From Cephalotrichum gorgonifer (taxonomy: Eukaryota; Ascomycota; Sordariomycetes; Microascales; Microascaceae): DNA of 64,000 nucleotides. The position numbers and the translations under genes are program-made. This document shows, piece by piece, positions 22,129 through 34,517 of this stretch; positions within the stretch are counted from its first letter, which is position 1, and each line of letters starts with the position of its first letter. The stretch is taken from the NCBI GenBank assembly GCA_900312665.1, contig ONZQ02000004.1:742047-806046 (forward strand), written 5' to 3'. Under the pieces are notes generated by a model. That model was not told where the DNA came from. It did not search any database and was given only the letters and a program-made list of their open reading frames with translations.

Positions 22129-23270
22129 GTTGTTGCGTGTTCAAAAAAAAAAAAGCTGGAAGCTTCCCTCTGGTGATGCTTTACTGCGCAACTGGCTAAG
22201 GCCGAGATACGGGTCGATTTGCAGATGATAGGGAGTGAGTATACTCGAGAGAAATGTCGTGTGTGGGGCTCGATAAATATTGTTTATTCGGGACGCAGCA
22301 AAGATGAGGTGTCTTGGAGTGAAGCCGATGACTGAAGCCGGGTGATGAAAAGTCGCAGGTGACTAGTGTGTAGGATGTGTGGGATATTATGAAGTGGAAA
22401 GCTCTGGGCGCAGAGAATCAGGAAATGACGACGGTCTTGCGCACGCCCGCACACACGCACAGCGAGCGGATTCCATGTCTCAAGGCGCAGGAAAGGAGGT
22501 AGGTAGGTACATGTAGCTTGGCGTCAGGGTGGGTATGTGTGTATCGTACCTGGGCTATGCAAAGAACCGCATTATGTACATACATATTGTGCGTTGCATC
22601 ATCATGTAGGAGCACGCTCGAGCTCCCAGCCCACTATTACGACAAGTCACCACAGTGTGTCCACTGGTCGCACCCATTCCATGTCGGCTACCCAATCATG
22701 GATTGCCTCAGCGATCTGGCTAAATCTCCCGAACGCGTTTTGGGACTCACTCAGTCTGACTCGCCCGCTACCTGCCCCACCAAGCTTGCTAATTATTAAT
22801 ATTACGCTGCCGCCACTGGTGAGGACATGCACATCACGTGAGTCAACCAGCCACCAGCTGGTGCCAGGCAACAAGGCCACAAATATTTACACTCGCGAGG
22901 ACCATCCCCCACCCGCCTTTGGTTGGACAACAAGTCGTGGTTACCGGAACAACATCAGATTTCAAAATAAACCACGCCAAATCCTGCAAGACACCCTGAC
23001 CCCCGTCCGTCTTCCTCAACCACGCACTCGATTTGGAATACGATCGTCTCAATCGTCGACTCCTCTCCGCGTCTTTGGCTCGAGGCATTCTTTTTTTCTC
23101 TAGTTACGCCCTCGCCTTTCCTCCCCCCCCCCTTGCTCTCGTCTACATCTTCGTGAGAGGCACGCCAAGACCCAACACCAAACCACCAAACCACCTCGGA
23201 GCGCCAATGTTTGTTGTCGCATGTTGACGAAGCCCTCCAAAGAACGGATACTAACCAGCAGTGATTGAAC
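22129..23270. promoter_or_regulatory. Divergent promoter YOP1 / RFX gene
   Basis: 1.1 kb without a recognisable gene. A pyrimidine-rich tract (about 23085-23145) precedes the RFX start, as is common in fungal promoters and leaders. Confidence 0.5.
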
Positions 23271-25932
23271 ATGGAGAAAGGTATGGAGGATAATTGTTGC
23301 TCTTCTTCGCGTCATTCGCTTTTTGCCGCGTTGAAGTCGCGTCTCTTCGTCCTGCAGCCTGTAAATCCTCAGTGTACTAACTTGAGTAATCGAAACAGAA
23401 ACGACAGCGCTCGCCAAGGCGAGGCGAAGACCGCTTTCCCGGGCCTCGACGGCATCGATTCATAGCATCAGCACACAACCTAGTCTTGAGCAGAGTTTTG
23501 GTGACGGCACGGAGGTCTACCATGGCCAATGGGCTGGCAATCTTCACGCCCACTCGAAGGCGCTCATGGGCGCTCCCCACATGTCCGCGGAGGATGCCAT
23601 ATTACAAGCAGCTCCCCACATACAACCCGGACCGACCGGCGCTAGGGGGTTCACAGTAGACCCGGTCATGGACGCCTCGATGGCCCATTCGGGATCGTTT
23701 CAACACGCCAGCAGTTTCGCGAGGCACGATATCTCTGCGAATCTTTCCATGACCGACATGGGTAGCTTCACCGACCCCGACAGCCAAATGCTCGACCCTA
23801 AGCACGAAGATCCAAATGCCCCGGCGCCAGCTGTTCAGAAGACCTCGAGTAGGACTAGTGCGAACAACGAGAGGGAGATGCAGCAGCTTTTTATGGCCAA
23901 CAAGCACCGGAGACTTAATGATGTTGCGAAGGAGCTGCACGGCAATGAGCGTGGGCCCAACTCAGAGAGACAACGACAAGTGTTTGCAATGCTATGGTAA
24001 GGATGTCTTGCTGTGCTAGTCATCGAGTGTCCTGAACGAAGCGAGCTGACTTGGCCACACCTCACAGGATAAGCCAGGTGTGCACACGCGGGAAGGGATC
24101 CGTTCCCCGAGGGCGCGTCTATGCCAACTACGCATCCCGTTGCGCTACCGAGAGGATAACTGTCCTTAACCCCGCTAGTTTCGGAAAGCTGGTCAGGGTG
24201 CTATTTCCTGGGTTGAAGACACGGAGACTCGGCGTGCGTGGGGAGTCCAAATACCACTACGTCAACTTCACGCTCATCGAAGACCAACCCGAACTTGCGG
24301 AGCCCGAGATACAACAGCCGCTAGCGTTGCCTGAAACCTCCAATTTTGTCCAAAACTTCAAGTATGTCGCATCTCGCTGCCGTTTTCCGAGCCCATGGCT
24401 GACTAGCTTGTCTTTGTAGCCCCTTCCCTGCAACCTCAAACCCGGACCAGGCAGATAAAGCGAGTGTACCGACGCCTAGGGAACAAGAGAACGTCGAGCC
24501 CCAGCCAGCACGGAGACGCATCCCTTCGTCCCACAGCATCTACAACCTTCCGGATGTCAGCACCCTCGACCAGCTCAACGCGACAAGTACGAAGACCTCA
24601 CTCGAGCTTAGGTTCATCCCTGCCTCCGAGACTCCCCCGGCCGCGACCGAGACGATTATCCTACCGAGGATTGAACCTTTCCTCCCTGTCGGAACCGATC
24701 CCGACGCAGCAAAATCCCTCGCGGCTCTCTACCGGTCACACTGCACGTCTCTCATCGAATGCATTCGATACTGCAAGGAGAAGACCTTCTTCCACCTCTT
24801 CACATCCTTCCAGGGCACACTTACGATGCCGGTTCAAAGGCTCCTCGGCTCACCCGCCGTTGCGCAGTGGATCGAGGAGTGCGACTTTGTGCTGTACCAG
24901 AGGACGATGCAGATCATCTCCGGCCTGACACTACAAGTCGTCCCTAAGCCTGTGTTGGATACCCTTCGGAGCATCTCGGAACGCCTGGTCCCCCACATCC
25001 GGGACGCGTTCCAAGGGCAACCGGCCCACGTCATCAGGGCTAAGGAAGCCCCCGCGACGATATTCGCGGCGCTGGTTGACCGGTCGCTTCGGGTTAACCT
25101 CACGGCACACGCGGCGGCGAACATGCTCTCCAACCCGGCAAACCGCGACCAGATGTACCATGACTGGATATCCATGGTGCGGGTCAGGAAGGTGGCCGAG
25201 TGTGTGCCCACGCGAGGGATGGACAGCCTTGTGCAGCTTCTCCTGACCGAGATCCGCGACCTATTAAACCCCGTCAACGTGCAGTGGGAGTTTGAGTGCG
25301 TCACGATCTATGGCGACGTGGCGGCCCGCGCCGGACGGGAACCAAACTTGGAGGAATCCGGGGGCGCCGGGTCCAGCAACGTCCTCGACCGGTGGGTCGC
25401 CTTCCTGCGGTCTCTCCCAGAGCGCTTCCCCTACGCGTCCGCCACGGAGATCGTCTGGTGCGTGCAGCGGGTGGGGACCGCGGTGATGCGGGATCTCACG
25501 ATGGCACAGGGGAAGAGCTTCGGGTCGTGGTGGGTTACAAAGTGCTGGGTCGACGAGATGGTGAGCTTCATGGCGGAACATGGCGGTTTCATGAAGTTGC
25601 GGAGCACGCAGACCGCGGCCGCTGCGACGAAGCCGCAGACCGCCAGCAAGGAGACGACGAGTCAACCGGGGCGGTGTGGCAGCGGCAGCGGGGGCGACGA
25701 GTTCCAGGTCTCCAGCTTCACGCAGGCGCAGCCAGACAAGACGGGGTTTTCCCAGAGGCAACGCACAAGCCAGGAAAACGTAGACGCGGACGTCAATACA
25801 CACGATGATAGCGGCATTGGGATCAGGACACCCGAAGAAGACTTTCCCATGGACAAGTTCGGGTTCACGACGGCGGAGGACGCCAGCCTACTTCCCGGCG
25901 AGACGTTAGCGCAGCACGCTACCGGCGTATAG
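23271..25932 (+). CDS. RFX1: RFX-family winged-helix transcription factor
   Basis: Homologue of yeast Rfx1/Crt1, the repressor of DNA-damage-inducible genes, and of the filamentous RFX factors of growth and conidiation. Exons 23271-23280 (10 nt, MEK+), 23399-23996, 24068-24361 and 24420-25932, 804 aa. The N-terminal region includes RRRPLSRASTASIHSIST. The RFX DNA-binding domain spans residues about 160-275: MQQLFMANKHRRLNDVAKEL, NSERQRQVFAMLW / ISQVCTRGKGSVPRGRVYANYAS across intron 2, then FGKLVRVLFPGLKTRRLGVRGESKYHY, whose Arg and Lys make the DNA contacts in this fold. The C-terminal half (LIECIRYCKEKTFFHLFTSFQG, EECDFVLYQRTMQIISGL) is the family's extended dimerisation region. The tail is Gln/Ser/Thr rich. 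The 10-nt first exon is supported by the frame and by both splice sites but needs transcript evidence. Confidence 0.9.
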
Positions 25933-28621
25933 ACGGACCCGTCGACGCGAGATATACAAACTGGTGCTGTGGGCGGGGAGCGGTTTACTCTCTTGACAGG
26001 CTGCCCATTGATTCTCTTCTCCTAATCATCTTATCCCCCTTCTTGCCCTTCCGGGTTGTCGAGGTCTCAATGGGAGCGTGGGGCTATCCCAGAAGAGACG
26101 AAGGGGGCACACTCTTTTTCTCCGTGTCATTGCGTTACCACCGCATACACGGGAGATGATGAAGCAACGAAACGACATGACGGATTGTGAGTTTACCGGG
26201 TTTGTTTGAAATTTTTCTTCTGCTACCCTGGCGAGGACTTTGTTCCTGTGTCCCGGGTAGAGCCGGGGACGTTGGTGCTAGCTATTTTGATTTTGTTTTG
26301 CTTTGTTTAAGGGGTTTTGGGTGGTTTTATGCGGGCGGGCTGTGGGTTCTCTTTTTTTGATTCCCCTGGTTTTGCAATTCTTCTTTTTTTGGTGCCGTCT
26401 GCCTTCTGCCTCATGGTATGTACATAGCGGGCTTTTGGTCGCCGGCGGTGTTTATACTTGAAACGGGGATAGGAGCGTGTGCAGTTTATCCTGTATTTGT
26501 TAAAATGGTTATATGGTTCGTCCCTTGGGCTCAAGGGAGGGTCCTCGTCTTGGGACGTGACCGAGCGGGGGACTGGGCGGCGGTTAGTGTGGAGGGCGCC
26601 GGATGTCATACGGTGTATAGTCTTGTGGGGAGTAATAGAAGGGGCAGTCCTGCCGTTTTAAGGCTTAACATCGAGTGTGTTCAGAGAAGGGTCCTCTGTT
26701 CGCGAGGTTCTATAGGAAGATTGTGGTCAAAGGGGGGGGGGTGACGCGATGGGGATCCGGACCGGTCACGGTGGTTTCCCGACCGACCTGGACCCATCAG
26801 GTTTCCGATCTCGAGGTGGTGAACCTCCTTTCCGTTCTCACCCGTCATCCCCTCCCACGCTCACACCTCGGTGAACAATACCAGAGGTGTAGGTCGGGTA
26901 AACCCCCACGAAACCACCCCCCCTCCCCCGCCCTGCTGCCCGCATAAGCAGCTGGCCGAGGGACCAATGGATCGTTTCAGCTCAGGGCGTTCCGGCATGG
27001 GGTACAGTAGTGAGTTGGGGGTGGCCTTCTGATTCCGGATACATGTGATATCCCCGAGAGGAAACAACACAACCCGAGTACGACGGAGGGAGCGACGGAA
27101 GTGAGTCGGAGGCTTCTGCCGGTGGACGTATTCGTATTCGGGATATCGATCGACAGGCCAGGGCCATATGAGTCAACCTGGTATTATTACCACCCGGCCG
27201 CCGGGTGCCGACTACCGAGCGATCGTGTAAGCCACTCTATCTATGGCTTTTGAGGTCCGACCCACGCCCGCGCTTTCAATGTGAAGCCTGTGTTGTGCCA
27301 CGGACCCGACGACATGGGGGTCACCTTGTACAGCACGGGATGGGAGGATCGGTGAGATCCAATAGGCCAATTGGCCCGAGGAGGTGACTACAAAGTTGCC
27401 CGCCAAGGTGGGAGGAAGCCAACTGTCCGCGGGGCAAAAAGGCACATCTTTTACTAGTGCCAATACAGAGAATGCATGTATAAGTCCCTTCTCTCGACAC
27501 GAAAGCTATTTCCTCCTCATAACTACAAGCTGGCGTCATTCGTATTCGGGTCGTGGGTGAGTCAGTCACCCTTACTTGCACAGCCAAAAAAAAACGCGGG
27601 ATTCGATCTGCAATTGCCCCGATTTGGCCGGCTCGAAAGCGGCCAATTATTACTACTCTTCTCTCGGCATCTCTACTCCGTCTATATATATATATATGTC
27701 CGATGGAACTCACTGTTCCTACATCAGAAATAAGATCGAAACCCCCTAAGTTTTTTTTTTTTGGGTTCGTTTCCCTCCCAAATCTCCTTCTTCTTTTCTC
27801 TCTCTCTGCCAAGTATAAAGCAATGCTCTCCCGTACTTATTTCCACTGTTGCTTATCTCTCCACTTATCGGACTAAGAAATTCCAAGGCGTAGCTTGAGT
27901 CCAAAGGCCCCATTCTAGGTTCCGATACTCGGAATCTCATCCATAGTTGGGCACCCACGACTCCACGAGTACCTCTCACTAGTGCTAAACTTTCCGCCTC
28001 CCCGAGGTAAAGTAAGGATGGGACGGTGTCCCCTTCGGGCCCTCTTTTCACCATCTTTTCTTTCCCCACACCGAAGGGAGACGTACCCTTTTTACCCTTT
28101 TCTTACTCGTCGGACTCCACGCTGGTGCATCTGGTTGCAACGCAGCTAGGCAAAATAAATGACTCGAACAACTAACACGGCTTATTTTTTTTCTTCCCTA
28201 GCTTCAAATTTCCCTGCAAACCCGCTTTCGACCTCACCTCTACCTTCAGAGCTTGCTTCCCTTCCTCACCTCAGGAAATCACGAACTTTTCCTCTCTGTC
28301 ATAGCAGAAGCCACCCCTCGCTAGAAGGTATAAGCCCGGAAATACCCAGGTTTTAAGGGTCAATTGGCTTTTTGCTTGTGTTCTATTCCTTCCTCGCTGG
28401 TTCCGCCAATCGATTCCACGTTGACATCACAGTCACCGCTCCACTGTTACCATTACTCACTCCTCAATACTCACTCTTAAACCCAACCTTCACTACCCCC
28501 ACACTACCACCGTTCCTTGCTCGTGTGACGTCCGACGCCCGCCCGCCCGCTTAGCCAAGTCGAGCCTCCCCCGGATTGCTTCTTCCTTCCTTACTTGCTT
28601 CTTCGGAAGGGACCCGCTATA
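25933..28621. other. Spacer RFX1 / HOM3 with long HOM3 upstream region
   Basis: 2.7 kb without a recognisable gene. The first part is the RFX1 3' UTR. The second part has two perfect TGAGTCA sites (27169-27175 and 27558-27564), a near match TGACTCG around 28160, a TATATATATATA stretch near 27685, and a long CT-rich stretch (28180-28600) that looks like the HOM3 leader. Confidence 0.55.
27558..27564. promoter_or_regulatory. Gcn4/CPC1-type site upstream of HOM3
   Basis: TGAGTCA inside the dyad-like GGTGAGTCAGTCACC, about 1.06 kb before the HOM3 ATG. Gcn4/CPC1/CpcA control of aspartate-family synthesis is established in fungi; use of this copy is inferred. A second perfect copy lies at 27169-27175. 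Confidence 0.45.
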
Positions 28622-30586
28622 ATGGCGGTATCATGTCTCGCGGATAACTCGTCCGCCCACCCGTGGGTTGTGCAGAAGTTTGGGGGGACCAGTGTGGGCA
28701 AGTTTCCAGATAGGGTAAGTTATTTACTTGATCCCGAGTTTCACTTCTTCATCGGTTGGATTTCCCTTCCCCCCCGTTATGCAAATCATCAGATCTTATA
28801 CCTTTCTGTACCATGCATGCTACGACGGGGGATGGATGACCGGTAGATATCTTGTACTGACCTGGCATGCGTGCTGTAGATTGCCAGTGATATCGTCTGG
28901 TAAGTCTCGCCGCTTTGCGGGTGTTGTCTATATAAGACCGGCTGTCACTCATCTTATCCGGCCCTCTCGAGTTCCTTTCAACCTTAACCCCCTGCTAACC
29001 TAACTCATCCCCCAGCGATCATCTCGCTCGATACAAAGTCGTGGTAGTATGCTCAGCGAGGAGTACGGGAAAGAAGGCGGAAGGTACCACGAGCAGGTGA
29101 GTCTCTTAACCTACGGCCCCAGGACCAGCAACCTCGCGCGGATGCATATATGCTTACCCGGACGTCCAGGTTATTACTCATCTTCCAAAAACTAGAAGAG
29201 ATCAACGCGGCCGTAGGCCAAAAGGACATCCAGTGTGAACGCCTGGAGGAGGCGAGAGAGCTCATCAACGCCATCTGCCGGGACCACATCGCCGCAGTCG
29301 AATCCTACATCCGGGATACCGATCTACGGGCGTCGCTCTGCGTCGAGATCGAGGAGGAGAGCCGCGAGCTGATCGAATATGTCGAGGCCGCGAAACGCTT
29401 CAAGCTCGAGGCCGACTCGAGGTCCAAGGACAGGATCGTCAGTGTCGGCGAGAAGCTCAGCTGCCGCTTCATGACGACCATGCTCAAGGACAGGGGCGTC
29501 GACGCCGAGTATGTCGACATCTGCGACGCCTTCCGGTTCCCCCCGACAAGTCGCATAGATTCCTCCTTTTACAAGGAGGTCACGCAGACGCTTAGGAAAA
29601 GGCTAGAGGCGTGCGGTGCCAGGGTACCGGTGGTCACCGGTTTCTTCGGCAACGTGCCCGGCAGCCTCATAGACGGCGAGATCGGGCGTGGATACACGGA
29701 CCTCTGCTCGGCGCTGTGCGCCGTCGCCACCAAGGCCCAGGAGCTACAGGTGTGGAAGGAGGTCGACGGTATCTTCACGGCGGACCCGACCAAGGTCCCC
29801 ACGGCGCGGCTGCTCCCCTCGATCACGCCCTCCGAGGCGGCCGAGCTCACGTTCTACGGCTCCGAGGTCATCCACCACCTCACGATGGACCAGGTCATGC
29901 ACGCGGACCCCCCGATCCCCATCCGGATCAAGAACGTCAAGAACCCGAGGGGGTACGGGACCATCGTGATCCCGGACAAGGTGCACTCGGCGGGGCAGCC
30001 GCTCGTGCACCACCGCAAGCCGATCGAGACGACGAAGCGGAAGACGCCCAAGCGGCCCACGGCGGTCACCATCAAGGACAAGATATCCGTCATCAACGTG
30101 CACTCGAACAAGAGGTCCATCTCGCACGGCTTCTTCGCGCGCGTCTTCTCCATCCTGCACGCCCACAAGATCTCCGTCGACCTCATCTCCACCAGCGAGG
30201 TTCACGTGTCCCTGGCCATCCACTACCCCAGCAGCGACGGCAAGGTGCTCAAGCAGGCGACGGAGGAGCTGGGCGAGTGCGGCGACGTGAGCATCCTCCA
30301 CAAGATGGCCATCCTCAGCCTCGTGGGCGCGGACATGAAGAACATGATTGGGATTGCGGGGAAGATGTTTTCGACTCTGGGGGAGCATAACGTCAATCTG
30401 GAGATGATTTCACAAGGTATGTTTGGTTTGGTTCGGTTTAGCTGATGGAGGTTCGGCATAGTGCAGTGTTGGCTAACAGATACATCAGGTGCGAGCGAGA
30501 TCAACATATCTTGCGTCGTCGAGGCCCGGGATGCTACGAGAGCTATGAATGTTCTTCACACCCACCTCTTTACCTTCCTCGAATGA
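28622..30586 (+). CDS. HOM3: Aspartate kinase (aspartokinase)
   Basis: Phosphorylates aspartate in the first step to threonine, methionine and homoserine; in fungi it is inhibited by threonine. Exons 28622-28714, 28880-28899 (20 nt), 29016-29096, 29170-30416 and 30489-30586, 512 aa. Landmarks: WVVQKFGGTSVGKF at the N-terminus, VVVVCSARSTGKKAEGTTSR assembled over exons 3-4, SCGEKLS-like VGEKLSCRFMTTML, VTGFFG, GRGYTDLCSALCAVA, LQVWKEVDGIFTADP, YGSEVIHHLTM, IPIRIKNVKNP. Two ACT domains follow: ISVINVHSNKRSISHGFFARVF and MAILSLVGADMKNMIGIAG...LEMISQGASEINISCVV. The frame also opens upstream with a TTG, but the first ATG is 28622. The 20-nt exon encodes IASDIV and restores continuity with the family. 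Confidence 0.92.
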
Positions 30587-31477
30587 GGTCTAGGTGGCTA
30601 ACCTAAGAAACGGGTCGTGGTGGGTGCGTGTTTGGATACATGTGCCCATGAGCAGTGCTGATGACGGCCGTGTGCTGGAGCAGTACGTGAGAGAAGTTGT
30701 AGACGGGTTGTAGACGGCTTGCTTCTCGTCTAGAGGAGTTGTATATAAATTGAGAAGCTCCTGGAGCTGGTTTGAGACTGGAGAGCGTCAAAAGGTCTCT
30801 TGGGCATTCCTGCGAGCTTTGTAGCTATGGGTGGTAGTGTTACATATGTTGTCCATCTCGAAAGCAATATCGGCTTGTAAAGGGCGTATTACATTGAATT
30901 TAAGTCATTGGGAACAATAAACAATATACTTCCAGAATTCATCTGTGCTTTCGTGGATATCCTGGCCGTCACCTTGCGTCGTCGTCTTGTCGTGTGTGTG
31001 TTGGAGAGTGGGATAATATTTAGGCGGCTCACCTGTAGAGTGCAGCTGCTGGCGGCAGGCTACAGGGAGGATCGGGCGTATTAAGTGAGCTTATTGTTCT
31101 AGACAGAACCCCGCCCCGTATGGACAGCTGCTATCAAGTGACATACTACCCTGGTAATGAAGTCGACACCAGGTCCCGGTCCATCAACAACAGTGCATGG
31201 TTGATGCGGCTCCATGTTGCCCCTAGACGTCAGCATGGGTTGTTCGCTATTCATTACTCGACCTTCTAATATTCCGGGGCAAAGAACATGACAACCAAGG
31301 AGGCCGATTAGGCTCACTCCATTCAGCCCGCCTTGTTTAACTTTTGCTTTCTAAAGCGGGTGTCTTGAGAGCTTGGGCGACACAGGCAGAGGGCTCGACG
31401 AACTGAACCCCTCCATCACTACGAGTACCTATCAACCACATCTACACCCACGTCCACGTCCACGTCCCGTGTGCACG
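30587..31477. other. Spacer HOM3 / RCY1
   Basis: 891 bp holding the HOM3 3' UTR and RCY1 promoter. No gene or RNA was recognised. A short ACGTCC/ACGTCCACGTCC run lies just before the RCY1 start. Confidence 0.55.
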
Positions 31478-34275
31478 ATGTACAAATCGGCGGCGCCACC
31501 GCGCCAGAATGCCAGCATACTCGGCGTCCTCAAGGCAACCGAGATGCTGGACAACCGGCCAGTCCTACCAGCCGGTATGCTTAGCGCCTCCCTTTAGCCA
31601 GTACCGTACCCTCGGCGGAATCATCAAGAGGGAAGAACCGCGTATTAACGAAGCCCGTCGCTGCAGAGATCCTCGTCGCGATATTAGACTACCTTCCCGT
31701 CTCCGACCTAATGCGAGCCGCCCGAGCGTCGAGTCGCCTCCGGGAAATGGTATACGATGACACGAGATGGGTGTCAAGACTAAAGAGCATGGGGTGCTGG
31801 GACGAAGCGGACGCCAGACGACGCTTCGAAGATGCCCTTAGGCGGCGGCGAGAGGCTGCCGAGCGGGCCAATGCGGCACGGGGCGCTGTCCCGGGGAAAC
31901 CGGCGGACAACACGCTGTTCGACGCCGTGGTGGAAGAGGATAGGAGGCAGAAGGCGGCGGCTGCCATGAGTGCCCTCGCAGACGGGTTCGAGACCACGAC
32001 CCTGTCCCCGGCGAAGGATACGTTGCAGGACAGCGGAGCGATCCTGGATGTTTTCAAGAATGTGAAGAGCGTGAGAGGCTTCGCGAGACAGGAGTACGGC
32101 AAGATATACGGGGCCCTCGCGCCCTTCTACTTCGACCTCATCCACGCGAAGAGCCACACCGACCCCATAATCTTCAAGGTCTTTCCGGATCCAGAGAGGC
32201 AGGCGCGGATGCTATCGAACCTCAGGGTATTCGCGGCGAGCGATTGGGCCCAGGGGTGGAGTCGACGGGAGGAGAAGCTCATGACGTTGATCGGCGTCTT
32301 TGAGAGCGCTGTCCTGCGTGAGTTCGAGCAGGGGTATGAATTCTGGGATATTGATGGGCGGATGAAGCGCTATGCTACGGTGCTGCATTTCCTGAACGGG
32401 GCCACCGCTGGAGTGAACCTCTTCATCGACAAGCATCCCATCTTCAACGACGTGCAGATGTCCTCAAACCCCGCCGAGTGCCTGGATCAGGCTACGTCGG
32501 ACGGGATCACGCTGGAGCCGGCTCGCGTTTTCCTCGAGGCGCTGGCGAAGAAGGTGAACGAGCAGTCTGCTATTATAGCGCGGATATTCCCGGAGCCAGG
32601 ACCGGTCTTCTGGACCTTTGTCGACAAGGTACGGGAGGACGTCATTATGGAATACTGCACGCCGCTATTCGATGAGGCACACGAGCGGAATATCCTAGCC
32701 TATCTCAAGGCTGTGTCCGGCATGTCGGAGCACTGTCTATGGTTCTTCCAGTCGCTTGCACCCCCAAGTGGTACAGGTGAGGACCTCGAGGCGAAGGCTA
32801 AGGAGCTGACCCTTAAGACCTTCGAACCCCATCTCGATCTGTACTTCCAAGAGGAACTAGACTATTTCACGAGAGAGATCGAATCGGAGGTGGCCGGCTG
32901 GGAGAAGAAGCTCTCCGAACAGGACGCATCGGTTGAGTCGTTTTACATGAGCAACTTTAATCGGCAAGCAGACAAGAAGGATTTCTTGAGCTCCTTTAAG
33001 AAGGTGGTAATGATGCCCGTGACGGTGCTACCAGCGTTCCCCATCGGGTCCCCCTTTGCGACGAGCAAGCCTGCGCAACCGACCAACGCAAATGAGTCGT
33101 CGGACTCGCTGGCTGTTGCCCCCGTGAAGCCGAGCCCCTTCGGCTCCACCGACGGCCGAAAGAGCCCTCTCCCTGAAAAGGCACCGGACGATGAGCTCGC
33201 GGCGAAGGCGGCGCTGATGACTTCTCGGCTTGAAGGGATCAAGGGCCTCTTCAGCCTCGAGGTCGCGTTAGACCTCGTACACGCGGCGAAGGCCAGCTTG
33301 GGCAGGACCTCGGTCTTCATCGGCCTGGGCGGCCACTCTGGCGAGGAAGCAAAGGAGCAGTGCGCCACGACCTTCGTCGTGCTCCTCCGCATCCTCGGCT
33401 CGCGCCACATCAAGGCCGGCTTCGACAAGGCCGTCGACCACCTATCAAACTACAACCCGCGCGCGGTGAGCGACCACAGCGAGGCGGGCGTGGCCCCTCT
33501 CGTGACCTTCATCGAGCTCGTCAACGTGGGCGACCTCATCTCGCAGATGGTCGACGTCTTCTACGAGCAGCAGCTCGCCGCGACCAAGATAGCCGACAAG
33601 AACGACTTCCTGGACCCGGCAGGCCTCGCCAAGAAGAAGTTCGAGCAGATGCTGGACGAGTCCGTGGCCGCGGGGCTGAACAAGGGCATCGACGTGCTCA
33701 TGGACGAGGTGGAGTACATCCAGGGCTCGACGCAGCAGCCCACGGACTACAACCCGTCCGCGACGTCAACGGCCGAGGGGGGCGTCGGCGCGATGTCGGC
33801 CTCGGACCTCGACATTGGCCCCACGTCGACGGCAAAACGCATCGTCGACCTGGTGTCGAGCCACACGAAGATGCTGGTCGGCACGACGGAGAAGTCGATG
33901 CTCGACGTCTTCAACGGCGAGGTCGGCCTCCGACTCTTCACGGCGCTGTGCAAGCATCTGAAGCGCCAGCGCGTCAGCACCGCGGGGGCTATAAAGGTCA
34001 TCTCCGACGCAAACCTCTACTTCGACTACATCCGCACCCTGAGGAACCAGGACCTGCTCGCGTACTTTGGCGCCCTGAGGGAGCTGAGCCAGATATACCT
34101 CATCGACGCGGGACACGCGAAGGAGATGGCGGCCGTCATCGCGGACGGGGACCGGTTCGGGGGCATATTCCGCGCGGAAGAGGTCTACGAGTTTGCGCAG
34201 AGAAGGGCCGATTGGTACCAGGTTAGGAAGGACGTCGAGAGGGCCATGTACGGGATGGAGTGCCTGGTTATGTGA
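31478..34275 (+). CDS. RCY1: Recyclin-1, F-box protein with Sec10-like domain
   Basis: Recycling factor for endosome-to-Golgi/plasma-membrane traffic (for example SNARE and chitin synthase retrieval), working through its F-box with Skp1. Exons 31478-31574 and 31667-34275 give 901 aa. Splicing GCC G | AG ATC creates the F-box LPAEILVAILDYLPVSDLM (about 30-48) followed by RLREMVYDDTRWV. The rest is a long helical exocyst-Sec10-like domain (FARQEYGKIYGALAPFYFDL, LDQATSDGITLEPARVFLEAL, VFWTFVDKVREDVIMEY, VEYIQGSTQQPTDYNP). The protein ends CLVM, a CaaX prenylation box; yeast Rcy1 also has a functional CaaX, which supports both identity and the stop position. The alternative, an unspliced start at 31711, would lose half the F-box. 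Confidence 0.9.
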
Positions 34276-34517
34276 GCCTGGGCCATAACCATATATTTAT
34301 ATATTATCCTGGTGATGATTTGATCTGTACATAGCCACACATGAGGAGAACAAACTTTTTCTTCTACGTCAATATTATTCCAAGAAGGCAGTAGGTTCCC
34401 AACACTCCCGCGTAATATCGAACCCTCAGATCTACCAACACAAAACTTATCTTCTTTTTTTCAAGGCAGAGAGAGAGGTGACACCAAACACAAAAACCTC
34501 CCCTCTTTTCCTCACAT
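34276..34517. terminator. Short convergent spacer RCY1 / CLPTM1-like
   Basis: Only 242 bp separate the two stop codons. The AT-rich stretch just after the RCY1 stop (34289-34315) is the likely 3'-end/polyadenylation region, and the transcripts may overlap. Confidence 0.4.

Noticed and set aside
26307..26609. 100-codon minus-strand frame downstream of RFX1
   Set aside because: Basic, low-complexity, no homology recalled; lies in the RFX1 3' UTR region.
33360..34226. 288-codon frame inside RCY1
   Set aside because: Shadow of the GC-rich RCY1 coding frame; Arg/Gly-rich with no domain.
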